Source of the DNA: Actinomycetes bacterium
GTDB taxonomy: Bacteria; Actinomycetota; Actinomycetes; Actinomycetales; Cellulomonadaceae
Assembly: GCA_023428465.1 (NCBI GenBank)
Contig: JAEYXM010000040.1
Location: 1 to 14,240, forward strand
DNA: 14,240 bases
Direction: 5' to 3'
In this document: in pieces, positions 6,934-13,899 of the stretch
Position numbering within the stretch: the first letter of the stretch is position 1
Layout of the letters: each line of letters opens with the position of its first letter
Position numbers and translations under genes: made by a program
The notes under the pieces: generated by a model
What the model was told of the DNA's origin: nothing
Seen by the model: the letters and a program-made list of their open reading frames with translations, nothing else
Databases searched by the model: none

Positions 6934-7818
6934 TCAGATCCCGGCGGCGCGCTCCGCGGCCTCGACGACGTTCGCGAGGAGCATCGCCCGCGTCATCGGG
7001 CCGACGCCGCCCGGGTTGGGCGACAGCCACGCCGCGACGTCCGCGACGCGCGGGTCGACGTCGCCGGCGAGCCGCGCCAGCCCGGAGTCCTCGTCGACCA
7101 CGCGCGAGACGCCGACGTCGAGGACGACGGCCCCGGGGGGGACGTCCTCCAGGCGCACGATGCCGGGCACGCCGGCCGCGGCGACGATGACGTCCGCGAT
7201 GCGCAGGTGGGCCCCGAGGTCACGCGTGCCGGTGTGCGTGAGCGTGACCGTCGCGTTGTGCTCGCGGCGCGTGAGGAGCAGGCCGATGGACCGCCCGACG
7301 GTCGTGCCCCGGCCGACGACCACGACGTGCTTTCCCTCGACCGACAGCCCGTGGCGGGCCATCAGCTCGAGCACCCCGCGCGGCGTGCACGGCAGCGGCG
7401 AGTCGATCGGCTCGTTGACGCGCAGGACGAGACGCCCGAGGTTGGTCGGGTGCAGGCCGTCGGCGTCCTTGGCGGGGTCGATCCGCTCGAGCACCGCATT
7501 CGTGTCGATGCCCCGCGGCAGGGGCAGCTGCACGATGTAGCCGGTGCAGGCGGGGTCGGCGTTGAGGCGGTCCACGGCGGCCTCGATGTCGGCCTGCGTG
7601 GCGTCCGACGGGAGGTCCTCCCGGATGGACTCGATGCCGACCTCGGCGCAGTCCCGGTGCTTGCCGGCGACGTAGGCCTTGGAGCCCGGGTCCTCGCCGA
7701 CGAGCACGGTGCCGAGGCCGGGCACCACGCCGGCGTCCCGCAGGGCGCGGACGCGCACGGCGAGCTCGGCCTTGATCTGCGCGGCGACGGCCTTGCCGTC
7801 GAGGACCTGCGCCGTCAC
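6934..7818 (-). CDS. folD: bifunctional methylenetetrahydrofolate dehydrogenase/cyclohydrolase
   Basis: The 294-aa FolD interconverts 5,10-methylene-THF, methenyl-THF and 10-formyl-THF with NADP, feeding purine and formyl-methionine synthesis. Catalytic residues are present: Y49 (GSKAYV) and K53 (AGKH), the DGLHPTN loop with D120, PCTPRGV (143-149), the nucleotide loop VGRGTTVGRSIG (168-179) and the PGGVGPMT signature (269-276). The loop reads GRGTTVGRS rather than the GRSxxVGxP of E. coli, a variant I associate with actinobacterial FolD. GTG 7818 overlaps the glyA stop as GTGA, so the genes are translationally coupled. Both are controlled by the upstream ZTP riboswitch. A hairpin follows the stop. 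Confidence 0.97.
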   Translation of the reverse strand: MTAQVLDGKAVAAQIKAELAVRVRALRDAGVVPGLGTVLVGEDPGSKAYVAGKHRDCAEVGIESIREDLPSDATQADIEAAVDRLNADPACTGYIVQLPLPRGIDTNAVLERIDPAKDADGLHPTNLGRLVLRVNEPIDSPLPCTPRGVLELMARHGLSVEGKHVVVVGRGTTVGRSIGLLLTRREHNATVTLTHTGTRDLGAHLRIADVIVAAAGVPGIVRLEDVPPGAVVLDVGVSRVVDEDSGLARLAGDVDPRVADVAAWLSPNPGGVGPMTRAMLLANVVEAAERAAGI

Positions 7819-9095
7819 TGCTGCAGGCCCGGGTAGAGCGGGAAGCCGTCGGTGAGCTTCGCGACGCGCGCACGCAGGGCGGCGACGTCGGCGGAGGCAC
7901 CGTCGACGAGGGCCGTCGCGATGATGTCCGCGACCTCGCGGAACTCGGCCTCGCCGAAGCCGCGCGTGGCCAGGGCCGGCGTGCCGATCCGCAGGCCGGA
8001 GGTGACGCGCGGCGGGCGCGGGTCGAACGGGATGGCGTTGCGGTTCACGGTGATGCCCGCCGCGTGCAGGAGGTCCTCGGCCTGCTGACCGTCGAGCGGG
8101 GACTCGCGCAGGTCCACGAGCACGAGGTGCACGTCGGTGCCGCCGGTGAGCACGGAGACGCCGGCCGCGGTGACGTCGGGCGCGGTGAGGCGCTCGGCGA
8201 GGATCTGCGCGCCGGCGAGCGTGCGCTGCTGACGCTCGACGAAGTCCTGCGTCGCGGCGATCTTGAAGGCGACGGCCTTGGCGGCGATCACGTGCATGAG
8301 CGGGCCGCCCTGCTGGCCCGGGAAGACGGCGGAGTCGATCTTCTTGGCGTGCTCCTGGCGGCACAGGATGAAGCCGGAGCGGGGGCCGCCGATCGTCTTG
8401 TGCACGGTGGAGGAGACGACGTCGGCGTGCAGGACGGGCGAGGGGTGCAGGCCGGCGGCGACGAGGCCCGCGAAGTGCGCCATGTCGACCCAGAGGACGG
8501 CGCCGACCTCGTCGGCGATCTCGCGGAACGCGGCGAAGTCGAGGTGCCGCGGGTAGGCGGACCAGCCGGCGATGATGACGCGCGGGCGGGCCTCGAGGGC
8601 CTTGGCGCGCACGACGTCCATGTCGACGCGGTACGTCTCGGGGTCGACGCCGTACGCGGCGACGTCGTACAGGCGGCCGGAGAAGTTGAGCTTCATGCCG
8701 TGCGTGAGGTGGCCGCCGTGTGCCAGCTCGAGGCCGAGGATCGTGTCGCCGGGCGTGGCGAGCGCGTGCAGGACGGCGGCGTTGGCCTGCGCGCCGGCGT
8801 GCGGTTGGACGTTGGCGTGCTCGGCGCCGAAGAGCTCCTTGGCGCGCGTGATGGCGAGGGTCTCGGCGACGTCGACGTGCTCGCAGCCGCCGTAGTAGCG
8901 CTTGCCGGGGTAGCCCTCGGCGTACTTGTTGGTGAGGACGGAGCCCTGTGCCTGCAGGACGGCGCGGGGGACGAAGTTCTCCGACGCGATCATCTCGAGG
9001 GTCTCGCGCTGGCGGCCGAGCTCGGCGTCCAGGACGGCGGCGATCTCGGGGTCCAGCTCGGACAGGGGCGCGTCCATGGCGGGGTTGACGGTCAT
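7815..9095 (-). CDS. glyA: serine hydroxymethyltransferase
   Basis: The 426-aa PLP enzyme converts serine and THF to glycine and 5,10-methylene-THF, the substrate of the next gene product FolD. Seen: EMIASENFVP (34-43), TNKYAEGYPGKRYYGG (55-70), the WVDMAHFAGL stretch (202-211) and the PLP lysine K233 in STVHKTIGGPRSG. Length is normal. Two adjacent ATGs (9098 and 9095) follow the AAGGAG at 9105-9100; 9095 leaves four bases of spacing and 9098 only one, so I chose 9095. That AAGGAG is part of a short hairpin (9100-9117) downstream of the riboswitch, so initiation is probably the controlled step. The stop overlaps folD. Confidence 0.97.
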   Translation of the reverse strand: MTVNPAMDAPLSELDPEIAAVLDAELGRQRETLEMIASENFVPRAVLQAQGSVLTNKYAEGYPGKRYYGGCEHVDVAETLAITRAKELFGAEHANVQPHAGAQANAAVLHALATPGDTILGLELAHGGHLTHGMKLNFSGRLYDVAAYGVDPETYRVDMDVVRAKALEARPRVIIAGWSAYPRHLDFAAFREIADEVGAVLWVDMAHFAGLVAAGLHPSPVLHADVVSSTVHKTIGGPRSGFILCRQEHAKKIDSAVFPGQQGGPLMHVIAAKAVAFKIAATQDFVERQQRTLAGAQILAERLTAPDVTAAGVSVLTGGTDVHLVLVDLRESPLDGQQAEDLLHAAGITVNRNAIPFDPRPPRVTSGLRIGTPALATRGFGEAEFREVADIIATALVDGASADVAALRARVAKLTDGFPLYPGLQQ

Positions 9096-9099
9096 CATG

Positions 9100-9117
9100 C
9101 TCCTTGCGGATCAGGAG
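9100..9117 (-). promoter_or_regulatory. hairpin sequestering the glyA ribosome-binding site
   Basis: On the minus strand CTCCT (9117-9113) pairs perfectly with AGGAG (9104-9100), the glyA Shine-Dalgarno, with an eight-base loop. It lies about 40 bases after the riboswitch aptamer and fits a translational expression platform. Whether ligand opens or closes it is not decidable by eye. Confidence 0.55.
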
Positions 9118-9135
9118 TGCGGGCGTGGGCACGCA

Positions 9136-9144
9136 CACCACCGG
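9136..9144 (-). promoter_or_regulatory. riboswitch switching strand, complementary to aptamer P2/core
   Basis: CCGGTGGTG at 9144-9136 is the exact reverse complement of CACCACCGG at 9208-9200, which holds the 3' arm of aptamer P2 and the first bases of the conserved GGGGAGCG element. Pairing of the two (9 bp) cannot coexist with the folded aptamer, so this is the likely switching helix. Confidence 0.5.
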
Positions 9145-9159
9145 TGCGGGTGACCCGGG

Positions 9160-9235
9160 GCCCAGGCGTACGACCCGTCGTCGACTGCTGCGTCGCTCCC
9201 CGGTGGTGACCCACCATGTTCCGCCAGTCGCGACC
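9160..9235 (-). ncRNA. ZTP (pfl) riboswitch aptamer
   Basis: The minus strand carries the pfl-motif hallmarks in order: P1 5' arm GTCGC (9233-9229), conserved GACTGGCGGAACA (9229-9217), P2 hairpin GGTGG/CCACC with a GTCA loop (9215-9202), the conserved CCGGGGAGCGAC (9203-9192), whose GCGAC closes P1, and after a 23-base linker the 3' element CGCCTGGGC (9168-9160). This class binds ZTP/ZMP, purine intermediates that build up when 10-formyl-THF is short, and typically sits before glyA, folD and purine genes. Here glyA-folD follows directly. Recognised from memory of the consensus; a covariance model search would confirm it. Confidence 0.93.
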
Positions 9236-9240
9236 GGCCC

Positions 9241-9246
9241 AGGCTA
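9241..9246 (-). promoter_or_regulatory. candidate -10 box of the riboswitch-glyA-folD transcript
   Basis: TAGCCT on the minus strand lies six bases before GGTCGCG at 9235, so transcription would begin at the first base pair region of the aptamer. No good -35 element is found 16-18 bases upstream. Confidence 0.35.
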
Positions 9247-9269
9247 CCAAGGCGGCCTCGTCGGACGCC

Positions 9270-9283
9270 CCGGGATATCCCGG
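9270..9283. promoter_or_regulatory. perfect 14-bp palindrome between GNAT gene and glyA promoter
   Basis: CCGGGATATCCCGG is fully self-complementary. It lies 44 bases after the GNAT stop, where it could fold as a CCGGG/CCCGG terminator hairpin with an ATAT loop, and about 35-48 bases upstream of the predicted glyA transcript start, where a regulator could bind. Sequence alone does not decide between these. Confidence 0.4.
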
Positions 9284-9326
9284 CGGCTCCCGGCAGCTCC
9301 CGCGGGCTGCGGCTGCGCGCCCTTGG

Positions 9327-9836
9327 CTAGGACTCCTCGGGGCCGCCGCCCTCGCCGAGGATGCGGCGCAGGTACGCGTAGGTGAGGTCGCCGAGCGCCT
9401 CGTCGGCGCCGTCCTCGTAGCCGGGCCCGCCCTGGGTCGCGGCGGTGACGTTCTGGACGCGGTCGTGGGCGGTGAAGACCCACACCTCGGAGGTCTCGGG
9501 CGGCAGATACGGCGGGATGGCGAGCAGCAGCTGGGTGCCGATGCCCTTGCCCTGCAGGTCGGGCACGACGGCGAGGCGCCCGAGGGTGGCGCGCGTGCCG
9601 TCGACCTCGACGCGGATCGAGCCGACGAGGCGGTGCCCGGCCCAGGCGCCGAGCGTGACGACGTCGGTGCGCTCGAGGTCGGCGCGCAGCTCCTCGAGGG
9701 TCTGCGTGAGCGGGGGGATGTGCGGGTCGTCGTGCTGCTGGGCCTCGCTGACGAAGGCCGCCCGGCGGATCGTCAGGAGCTCGCCCGCTTCCTCCGGCCC
9801 GACGACGTCGATCCGCATCTCGTCCATGCGGGTCAT
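9327..9836 (-). CDS. GNAT-family N-acetyltransferase
   Basis: A 169-aa acetyl-CoA-dependent transferase of the GNAT fold. The acetyl-CoA loop is clear: LGRLAVVPDLQGKGIGTQLL (residues 85-104, Q95-x-x-G-x-G). An N-terminal helix region (13-30), a strand ahead of motif A (RLVGSIRVEV, 69-78) and a following strand EVWVFTAHD (117-125) fit the fold. The acceptor substrate is unknown. Three in-frame ATGs occur at 9836, 9827 and 9818 and none has a strong ribosome site, so the start is uncertain by up to six residues. It sits 73 bp downstream of the TetR gene on the same strand and may be co-transcribed with it. Confidence 0.85.
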   Translation of the reverse strand: MTRMDEMRIDVVGPEEAGELLTIRRAAFVSEAQQHDDPHIPPLTQTLEELRADLERTDVVTLGAWAGHRLVGSIRVEVDGTRATLGRLAVVPDLQGKGIGTQLLLAIPPYLPPETSEVWVFTAHDRVQNVTAATQGGPGYEDGADEALGDLTYAYLRRILGEGGGPEES

Positions 9837-9909
9837 CGTGGCATCCCGCGGACACCCACGGCGAACGACGCTCCGGGATCCGGACCCGGATGCGCGGGTG
9901 CCAGGGCGC

Positions 9910-10632
9910 TCAGGCGTGCCGCGGCAGGTACTCCAGGCCGAACTCGCGCACGACGGCGCACAGCTCGGCCTCGAAGTAGGGCTCGACGTCGGCGAACATG
10001 AAGCTCAGCTGCCCGAGCACGTCGAGGGCGATGACGCTGTAGAGCCGCACCCAGCCGTGCGCGAAGGCCCAGACGGCGCCGTCGGGCAGGTCGATGGTGA
10101 TCTGTGCGCGGAGCTGGACGAGCTGATCGACGACACCGGCGGCGTGGCGCTCCGGGTCGGGGACGGGGAACGGGCTCTCGGCCCAGAGCTCCTGGAACAG
10201 GCCGAGGAAGATGCCGGCGAATGCCTGGGAGTGGGTGCAGTCCTCCCAGACGACTGCTTCCTGGCCGGGGAAGGCGACGGGCCCGGGGCCCTTGGACCGG
10301 AAGAGCAGCCCGAACTCGGCGGGGTGGGCGACGGCCCAGTCGCGGAAGGCGCGGATCGCGGCGTGGACGCGCGCGGCGACGTCGTCCCCGGCGGCCTCGA
10401 GTGCGACGTGGATCTGGGCGTTGACCTCGTCGAGGAAGTCGTGGCACATGGCCTCGGCGAGCGAACCGAGGTTCTCGAAGTACCGGTAGAGACCGGGGGC
10501 GGTCATGCCCATCTCGCGAGCGATGCCGCGCAGGCTGAGCTCCGTGCCGCCGGAGGCGACCAGCTGGCGACGGGCGACCTCCTTGATCTCCGTCTCCGTG
10601 GCGGCGCGCTGCCGGTCGCGTCGTGACTCCAC
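9910..10632 (-). CDS. TetR-family transcriptional regulator
   Basis: A 240-aa repressor-type protein: basic N-terminus, TetR HTH at about residues 12-58 (IKEVARRQL, then LSLRGIAREMGMTAPGLYRYF, 32-52), and an all-helical ligand domain with RDWAVAHPAEFGLLF, typical of the WHG-type C-terminal domain. I chose GTG 10632, with AAGGA six bases upstream; the frame stays open to 10719 but that part lies in the promoter region. It is divergent from the MMPL exporter, a common arrangement in which the TetR protein represses the exporter and itself and is released by the exported or a related lipophilic ligand. The ligand is not known. Confidence 0.93.
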   Translation of the reverse strand: MESRRDRQRAATETEIKEVARRQLVASGGTELSLRGIAREMGMTAPGLYRYFENLGSLAEAMCHDFLDEVNAQIHVALEAAGDDVAARVHAAIRAFRDWAVAHPAEFGLLFRSKGPGPVAFPGQEAVVWEDCTHSQAFAGIFLGLFQELWAESPFPVPDPERHAAGVVDQLVQLRAQITIDLPDGAVWAFAHGWVRLYSVIALDVLGQLSFMFADVEPYFEAELCAVVREFGLEYLPRHA

Positions 10633-10701
10633 CGACCGTCCTTCCTGAGCACCCGTTGAGACGACCTGAGACCCCGCTGAGACCGAAGCGTGAACGACCA
10701 T

Positions 10702-10718
10702 TGACGGAGTTAACGTCA
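10702..10718. promoter_or_regulatory. candidate TetR operator
   Basis: TGACG (10702-10706) and CGTCA (10714-10718) are perfect 5-bp arms around gagttaa, inside the 166-bp gap between divergent tetR and MMPL genes. It overlaps TTGACG, a possible -35 of the MMPL promoter, and lies just after the predicted tetR start site, as expected for a shared operator. Nearby, ACGCCGTT is repeated directly at 10732-10739 and 10745-10752, 13 bp apart, a second candidate site. Confidence 0.4.
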
Positions 10719-10726
10719 TGTGCTCA

Positions 10727-10755
10727 AGTATACGCCGTTAGCAAACGCCGTTCAC
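10727..10755 (-). promoter_or_regulatory. candidate tetR promoter
   Basis: On the minus strand TATACT (10732-10727) is five of six to the -10 consensus and GTGAAC (10755-10750) lies 17 bp upstream as a weak -35. The start site would be near 10720, giving a leader of about 88 bases. Confidence 0.45.
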
Positions 10756-10798
10756 TGTCGCTACGCCTGATCGCCAGGGTACCCACGAAAGGCCCACC

Positions 10799-13012
10799 AT
10801 GTTCACTGCGCTCGGCCGTTTCACCCACCGACGCCGCGGCCTCGTCCTCCTGGTCGCGGGCCTCTTCGCGGTGCTCGCCGTCGTCTTCGGCCCGCCCGTC
10901 GGCGAGGAGGTCACCGGAGGCGGGTTCACCGACCCCGACGCGGAGTCGACCCGGGCGGCCGAGGCGCTGACGGAGGCATTCGGCCCCGGCGCGGACGACG
11001 TCGTCGTCATCTGGCGCCACGAGAGCCTGACGACCGACGACCCCGCCTTCGCCGCGGAGCTCCAGGCGGTGCTCGCGGGCCTGCCCGACGGCGTCGTCGA
11101 CCAGGTGGTGCAGCCGTTCGCGGCCGATGTGCCGCCGGCCCTGCGCGCCTCGCTGCTCGGCACGGACGGGCACACGGCGATGGCGGCCCTCGGCCTGTCC
11201 GCACCCGACGAGGACGCCGGCATCGTCGACTACCTCGCGCTGCGCGACGACCTCACCGCACCCGAGGGCTGGACGACGTCGTTCACCGGCGCCTACCCCG
11301 TCTCGAGCGAGATGCAGGACCGCGCCGAGAACGACATCGCGCGCGCCGAGATGCTCGCGATGCCCGTGCTGCTCGTGCTCATGGCCGTCATCTTCGGCAG
11401 CCTCGTCGCCGCGGCGCTCCCCCTCGTCATCGGCGGCATCGCGATCGTGGGCGCGATGCTCGTGCTGCGGGGCGTGGCGCAGGTGACGGACGTGTCGAGC
11501 TTCGCGCTCAACGTCGCGACGATCCTCGGGCTCGGGCTGGCGATCGACTACTCGCTCTTCGTGGTCAGCCGGTTCCGTGAGGAGCTCGCCCGGCACGGCG
11601 ACGTCGGCCGCGCGGTGACGCGCACCGTCGCAACCGCGGGGCGGACCGTCGCCTTCTCCGGGCTCACCGTGCTCATCGCGTTCTGCGGACTGCTGTTCTT
11701 CCCGCAGATGTTCATGCAGTCGATGGGCATGGGCGGGATCGCCGTCGTGCTCATCGACGTGGTGCTCGCGCTCACGCTCCTCCCGGCGCTCCTCGCGTGG
11801 CTCGGCCCGCGCGTCGACTCCGGGCGGCTGCCGCGCAGCATCACCGGACGCTTCGCCGAGCGCGCCGCAGCGCGCCGGGCCGCCGACGGCCGCGAGCACG
11901 GGTGGGCGCGCGTCGCCGCGTTCGTGCTGCGCCGGCCCGTGGCGGTCGTCGTGGCCGCGACCGTGGCCCTCGGGATCGTCGCCCTGCCCGCGCTGGACCT
12001 CGTGGCGGGCGAGACCGACGTGACCGACCTGCCGACGTCGTCGCAGACCCGCCAGGCCGACGAGCTGCTCCGGGAGCAGTTCCCGCACACCGCCGCAACC
12101 GTCGTCGATGTCGTGATCGTGGGCGAGACGGGGGCCGGCGACCTCGCCGGGTACCTCACCGCGGTCGACGACCTGGCGCACACGAGCGCCGTCGAGGTGG
12201 TGGGCCAGGCGGGCGGGGTCACGCACGTCGAGATCCGTACGGACGCCGCGCCGAGCGCGTCGACGACGACCGACCTCGTCCACGAGCTGCGCGACCGCGC
12301 GGGGCCGCCCGGCACGGAGGTGCTCGTGGGCGGCGTGGGCGCCATGAGCGTCGACTCCGTGGCCGCGATCACGCGAGTCCTGCCGTGGACGCTGCTGTTC
12401 GTCGCCGGCGTGACGCTCGTGCTGCTGTTCGCGGCGCTGGGCTCGGTGGTGCTGCCGATCAAGGCGGTCGTCATGAACGCAGCCTCGCTCGCGGCGACGG
12501 TCGGCATGGTGTCGTGGGGCTTCTCGCAGGGCCACCTCGACGACGTGCTGGGCTTCACCGCGACCGGCAAGGTCGAGGCGGCGAACCTCGTCCTCATCGG
12601 GCTGATCGCCTTCGGCCTCGCGATGGACTACGAGCTGTTCCTGCTCAGCCGGGTGCGCGAGGAGCGCATGCTCGGCGCCGACGAGCCCACGGCGATCGCG
12701 CGCGGCCTTCAGCGGTCCGGGCGGACCATCACGAGCGCCGCGCTGCTCCTCGTCGTCGTGCTCGTCGCGATGGTCACCAGCTCGGTGACGTTCCTCAAGC
12801 TGATCGGGTTGGGGCTCGCGTTCGCGGTGGCGCTCGACGCGACCGTCGTGCGGGCGCTGCTCGTGCCCGCGACCATGCGGCTGCTGGGCCGCGCGAACTG
12901 GTGGCTGCCGGGGCCGCTCGCCCGGTTGCACGCGCGGCTCGGGATGACCGACGAGGAGGTGCCGGAGGAGGCCGAGCCCGCCGAGCGCGAGCTGGTCGGC
13001 GCCCGGGTGTAA
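10799..13012 (+). CDS. MMPL/RND-superfamily membrane exporter
   Basis: A 737-aa transporter with the two-repeat MMPL layout: an N-terminal helix (15-32), an extracytoplasmic domain (about 35-180), a block of helices (about 185-335), a cytoplasmic linker, then a second helix, outer domain and helix block. Each block carries the proton-relay signature: GLAIDYSLFVVSRFREE with D250-Y251 and FGLAMDYELFLLSRVREE with D610-Y611. Such proteins move lipids or lipophilic compounds with the proton gradient; the cargo is not readable. ATG 10799 has AAAGG six bases upstream. It is divergent from the TetR gene that probably controls it. It is the last intact backbone gene before the accessory segment. Confidence 0.93.
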   Translation: MFTALGRFTHRRRGLVLLVAGLFAVLAVVFGPPVGEEVTGGGFTDPDAESTRAAEALTEAFGPGADDVVVIWRHESLTTDDPAFAAELQAVLAGLPDGVVDQVVQPFAADVPPALRASLLGTDGHTAMAALGLSAPDEDAGIVDYLALRDDLTAPEGWTTSFTGAYPVSSEMQDRAENDIARAEMLAMPVLLVLMAVIFGSLVAAALPLVIGGIAIVGAMLVLRGVAQVTDVSSFALNVATILGLGLAIDYSLFVVSRFREELARHGDVGRAVTRTVATAGRTVAFSGLTVLIAFCGLLFFPQMFMQSMGMGGIAVVLIDVVLALTLLPALLAWLGPRVDSGRLPRSITGRFAERAAARRAADGREHGWARVAAFVLRRPVAVVVAATVALGIVALPALDLVAGETDVTDLPTSSQTRQADELLREQFPHTAATVVDVVIVGETGAGDLAGYLTAVDDLAHTSAVEVVGQAGGVTHVEIRTDAAPSASTTTDLVHELRDRAGPPGTEVLVGGVGAMSVDSVAAITRVLPWTLLFVAGVTLVLLFAALGSVVLPIKAVVMNAASLAATVGMVSWGFSQGHLDDVLGFTATGKVEAANLVLIGLIAFGLAMDYELFLLSRVREERMLGADEPTAIARGLQRSGRTITSAALLLVVVLVAMVTSSVTFLKLIGLGLAFAVALDATVVRALLVPATMRLLGRANWWLPGPLARLHARLGMTDEEVPEEAEPAERELVGARV

Positions 13013-13016
13013 GGCG

Positions 13017-13028
13017 GGGCCCGGGCCC
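13017..13028 (+). terminator. possible terminator palindrome after the MMPL gene
   Basis: GGGCCCGGGCCC is a perfect 12-bp palindrome five bases after the MMPL stop, followed by a slightly T-richer stretch. It could end the transcript, but the loop is very small and the sequence is simple enough to arise by chance. Confidence 0.25.
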
Positions 13029-13029
13029 G

Positions 13030-13295
13030 TTCGCTTTCGACCTGGATGCGGTTGGACAGACCATCCGTGCCCGCTGGCCGGAGGCCGCCTTCGTCCCCGC
13101 ATCCGGCCGGCTCACCGCTGTCAGCCGCGGACAGGGGCAGGTCCCGCACCAGGGCGCTTTCCCGGGCGTCGTCCTCATCGAGGAGACCGGGTCAGGCTCC
13201 CCCTGCCCCCCGACGACCAAGCAGCCCTACCTAGAGTCCTCGACGCCCTCGTCACCAAGACCAAGCTCCGCGCCCTGACCACCGACGCCAGCTGA
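13030..13295 (+). pseudogene. decayed remnant of an unrecognised small gene
   Basis: Two frames look protein-like in sequence. The first (13030 to about 13195) reads FAFDLDAVGQTIRARWPEAA and continues to GVVLIEETGSG, but has no start codon between the MMPL stop and its beginning. The second, one frame over, reads RLPLPPDDQAALPRVLDALV then TKTKLRALTTDAS and ends in TGA at 13293-13295. Joined by one frameshift near 13190 they give about 88 residues with an alternating helix-like pattern. The stop is one base from the stop of the convergent immunity-like gene. I recognise no family; it may be a remnant of another immunity or cassette gene. Low confidence that the two parts were one protein. Confidence 0.4.
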
Positions 13296-13296
13296 A

Positions 13297-13899
13297 CTAC
13301 GCACGGCGCGACAACAACGCCGTAGCTTCCTTCCCGAAGACCGGGTCGGACCGCAAGGACTTCACCAGCTGTCGTCCCCGGTCCCCACCAACGGCAAGGA
13401 TCGGGCGGATGAAGTAGATGCGCGACTGCCCGCGCTCCTCGAGCGACAAGAACCCGATCAGGTCGTCCAGTTGGGCCGCTGTGGCACTGGCGGCCAATGC
13501 CACAGCGGCGCCCTCCTGCTCACCCGCACCACTCGGCGCCAGGTAGAGCGCCTTCAGCCGGTCCCAGAAGGCGACCGCCGGACTCACAGCCAGCGCCCGC
13601 CCAAGGCTCTCCATGACACGGTCCGGATAACCGCCGCGCTCCAGGTGCCCCATCAGCACCGGCAGCGCCGCCGGGTAGGGCTCCGCGGTGTTCACCAGAT
13701 CCCATACCGACTCCACGTCGATCCCCGCACTCCGCAGGTCAGCGACAATCGGCTGCTCAGCCACCCGAAGCGCGCCCGCTCGCTCCTGCAGCTCTGCGTC
13801 GAAGGCGGCCTTCTTGCGCTGGTGCTCCTTGTCGTTCGCAAGCTGCTCCATGAGCTCGGTAGCACTCACCGGTCCCGACCGTCTCTTGGGCCTGGTCAT
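13297..13899 (-). CDS. immunity-like protein of the adjacent toxin
   Basis: A 200-aa soluble protein, predicted mostly helical, with no signal peptide or membrane segment. It has a basic start (MTRPKRR), a charged helix (about 14-40) and repeated helical stretches such as DLVNTAEPYPAALPVLMGHL, VMESLGRALAVSPAVAFWDRL and LRSDPVFGKEATALLSRR, which could form a HEAT-like stack. I do not recognise a named family. The call rests on context: ATG 13899 overlaps, as ATGA, the stop that the toxin gene would use in its restored frame, and its ribosome site (TTGGAG, eight bases upstream) lies within the toxin's last codons. That toxin-immunity order is typical of polymorphic toxin loci. It would bind and block the nuclease domain in the cytoplasm of the producing cell. 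The frame is intact although the toxin is damaged. Confidence 0.65.
   Translation of the reverse strand: MTRPKRRSGPVSATELMEQLANDKEHQRKKAAFDAELQERAGALRVAEQPIVADLRSAGIDVESVWDLVNTAEPYPAALPVLMGHLERGGYPDRVMESLGRALAVSPAVAFWDRLKALYLAPSGAGEQEGAAVALAASATAAQLDDLIGFLSLEERGQSRIYFIRPILAVGGDRGRQLVKSLRSDPVFGKEATALLSRRA

Noticed and set aside
10633..10719. Upstream start for the TetR protein at 10719
   Set aside because: The added residues resemble no TetR N-terminus and would lie over the operator-like repeat; GTG 10632 has a good ribosome site.
10724..13102. A 792-codon open frame on the minus strand opposite the MMPL gene
   Set aside because: It is antisense to a clear MMPL gene, rich in Arg, His and Glu, and shows no domain; a shadow frame.
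13757..13895. Genuine toxin C-terminal extension overlapping the immunity gene
   Set aside because: The tail is Arg/Gly/Ala-rich and antagonistic to the overlapping immunity frame, while the expected FNLEFIP end is present one frame over.
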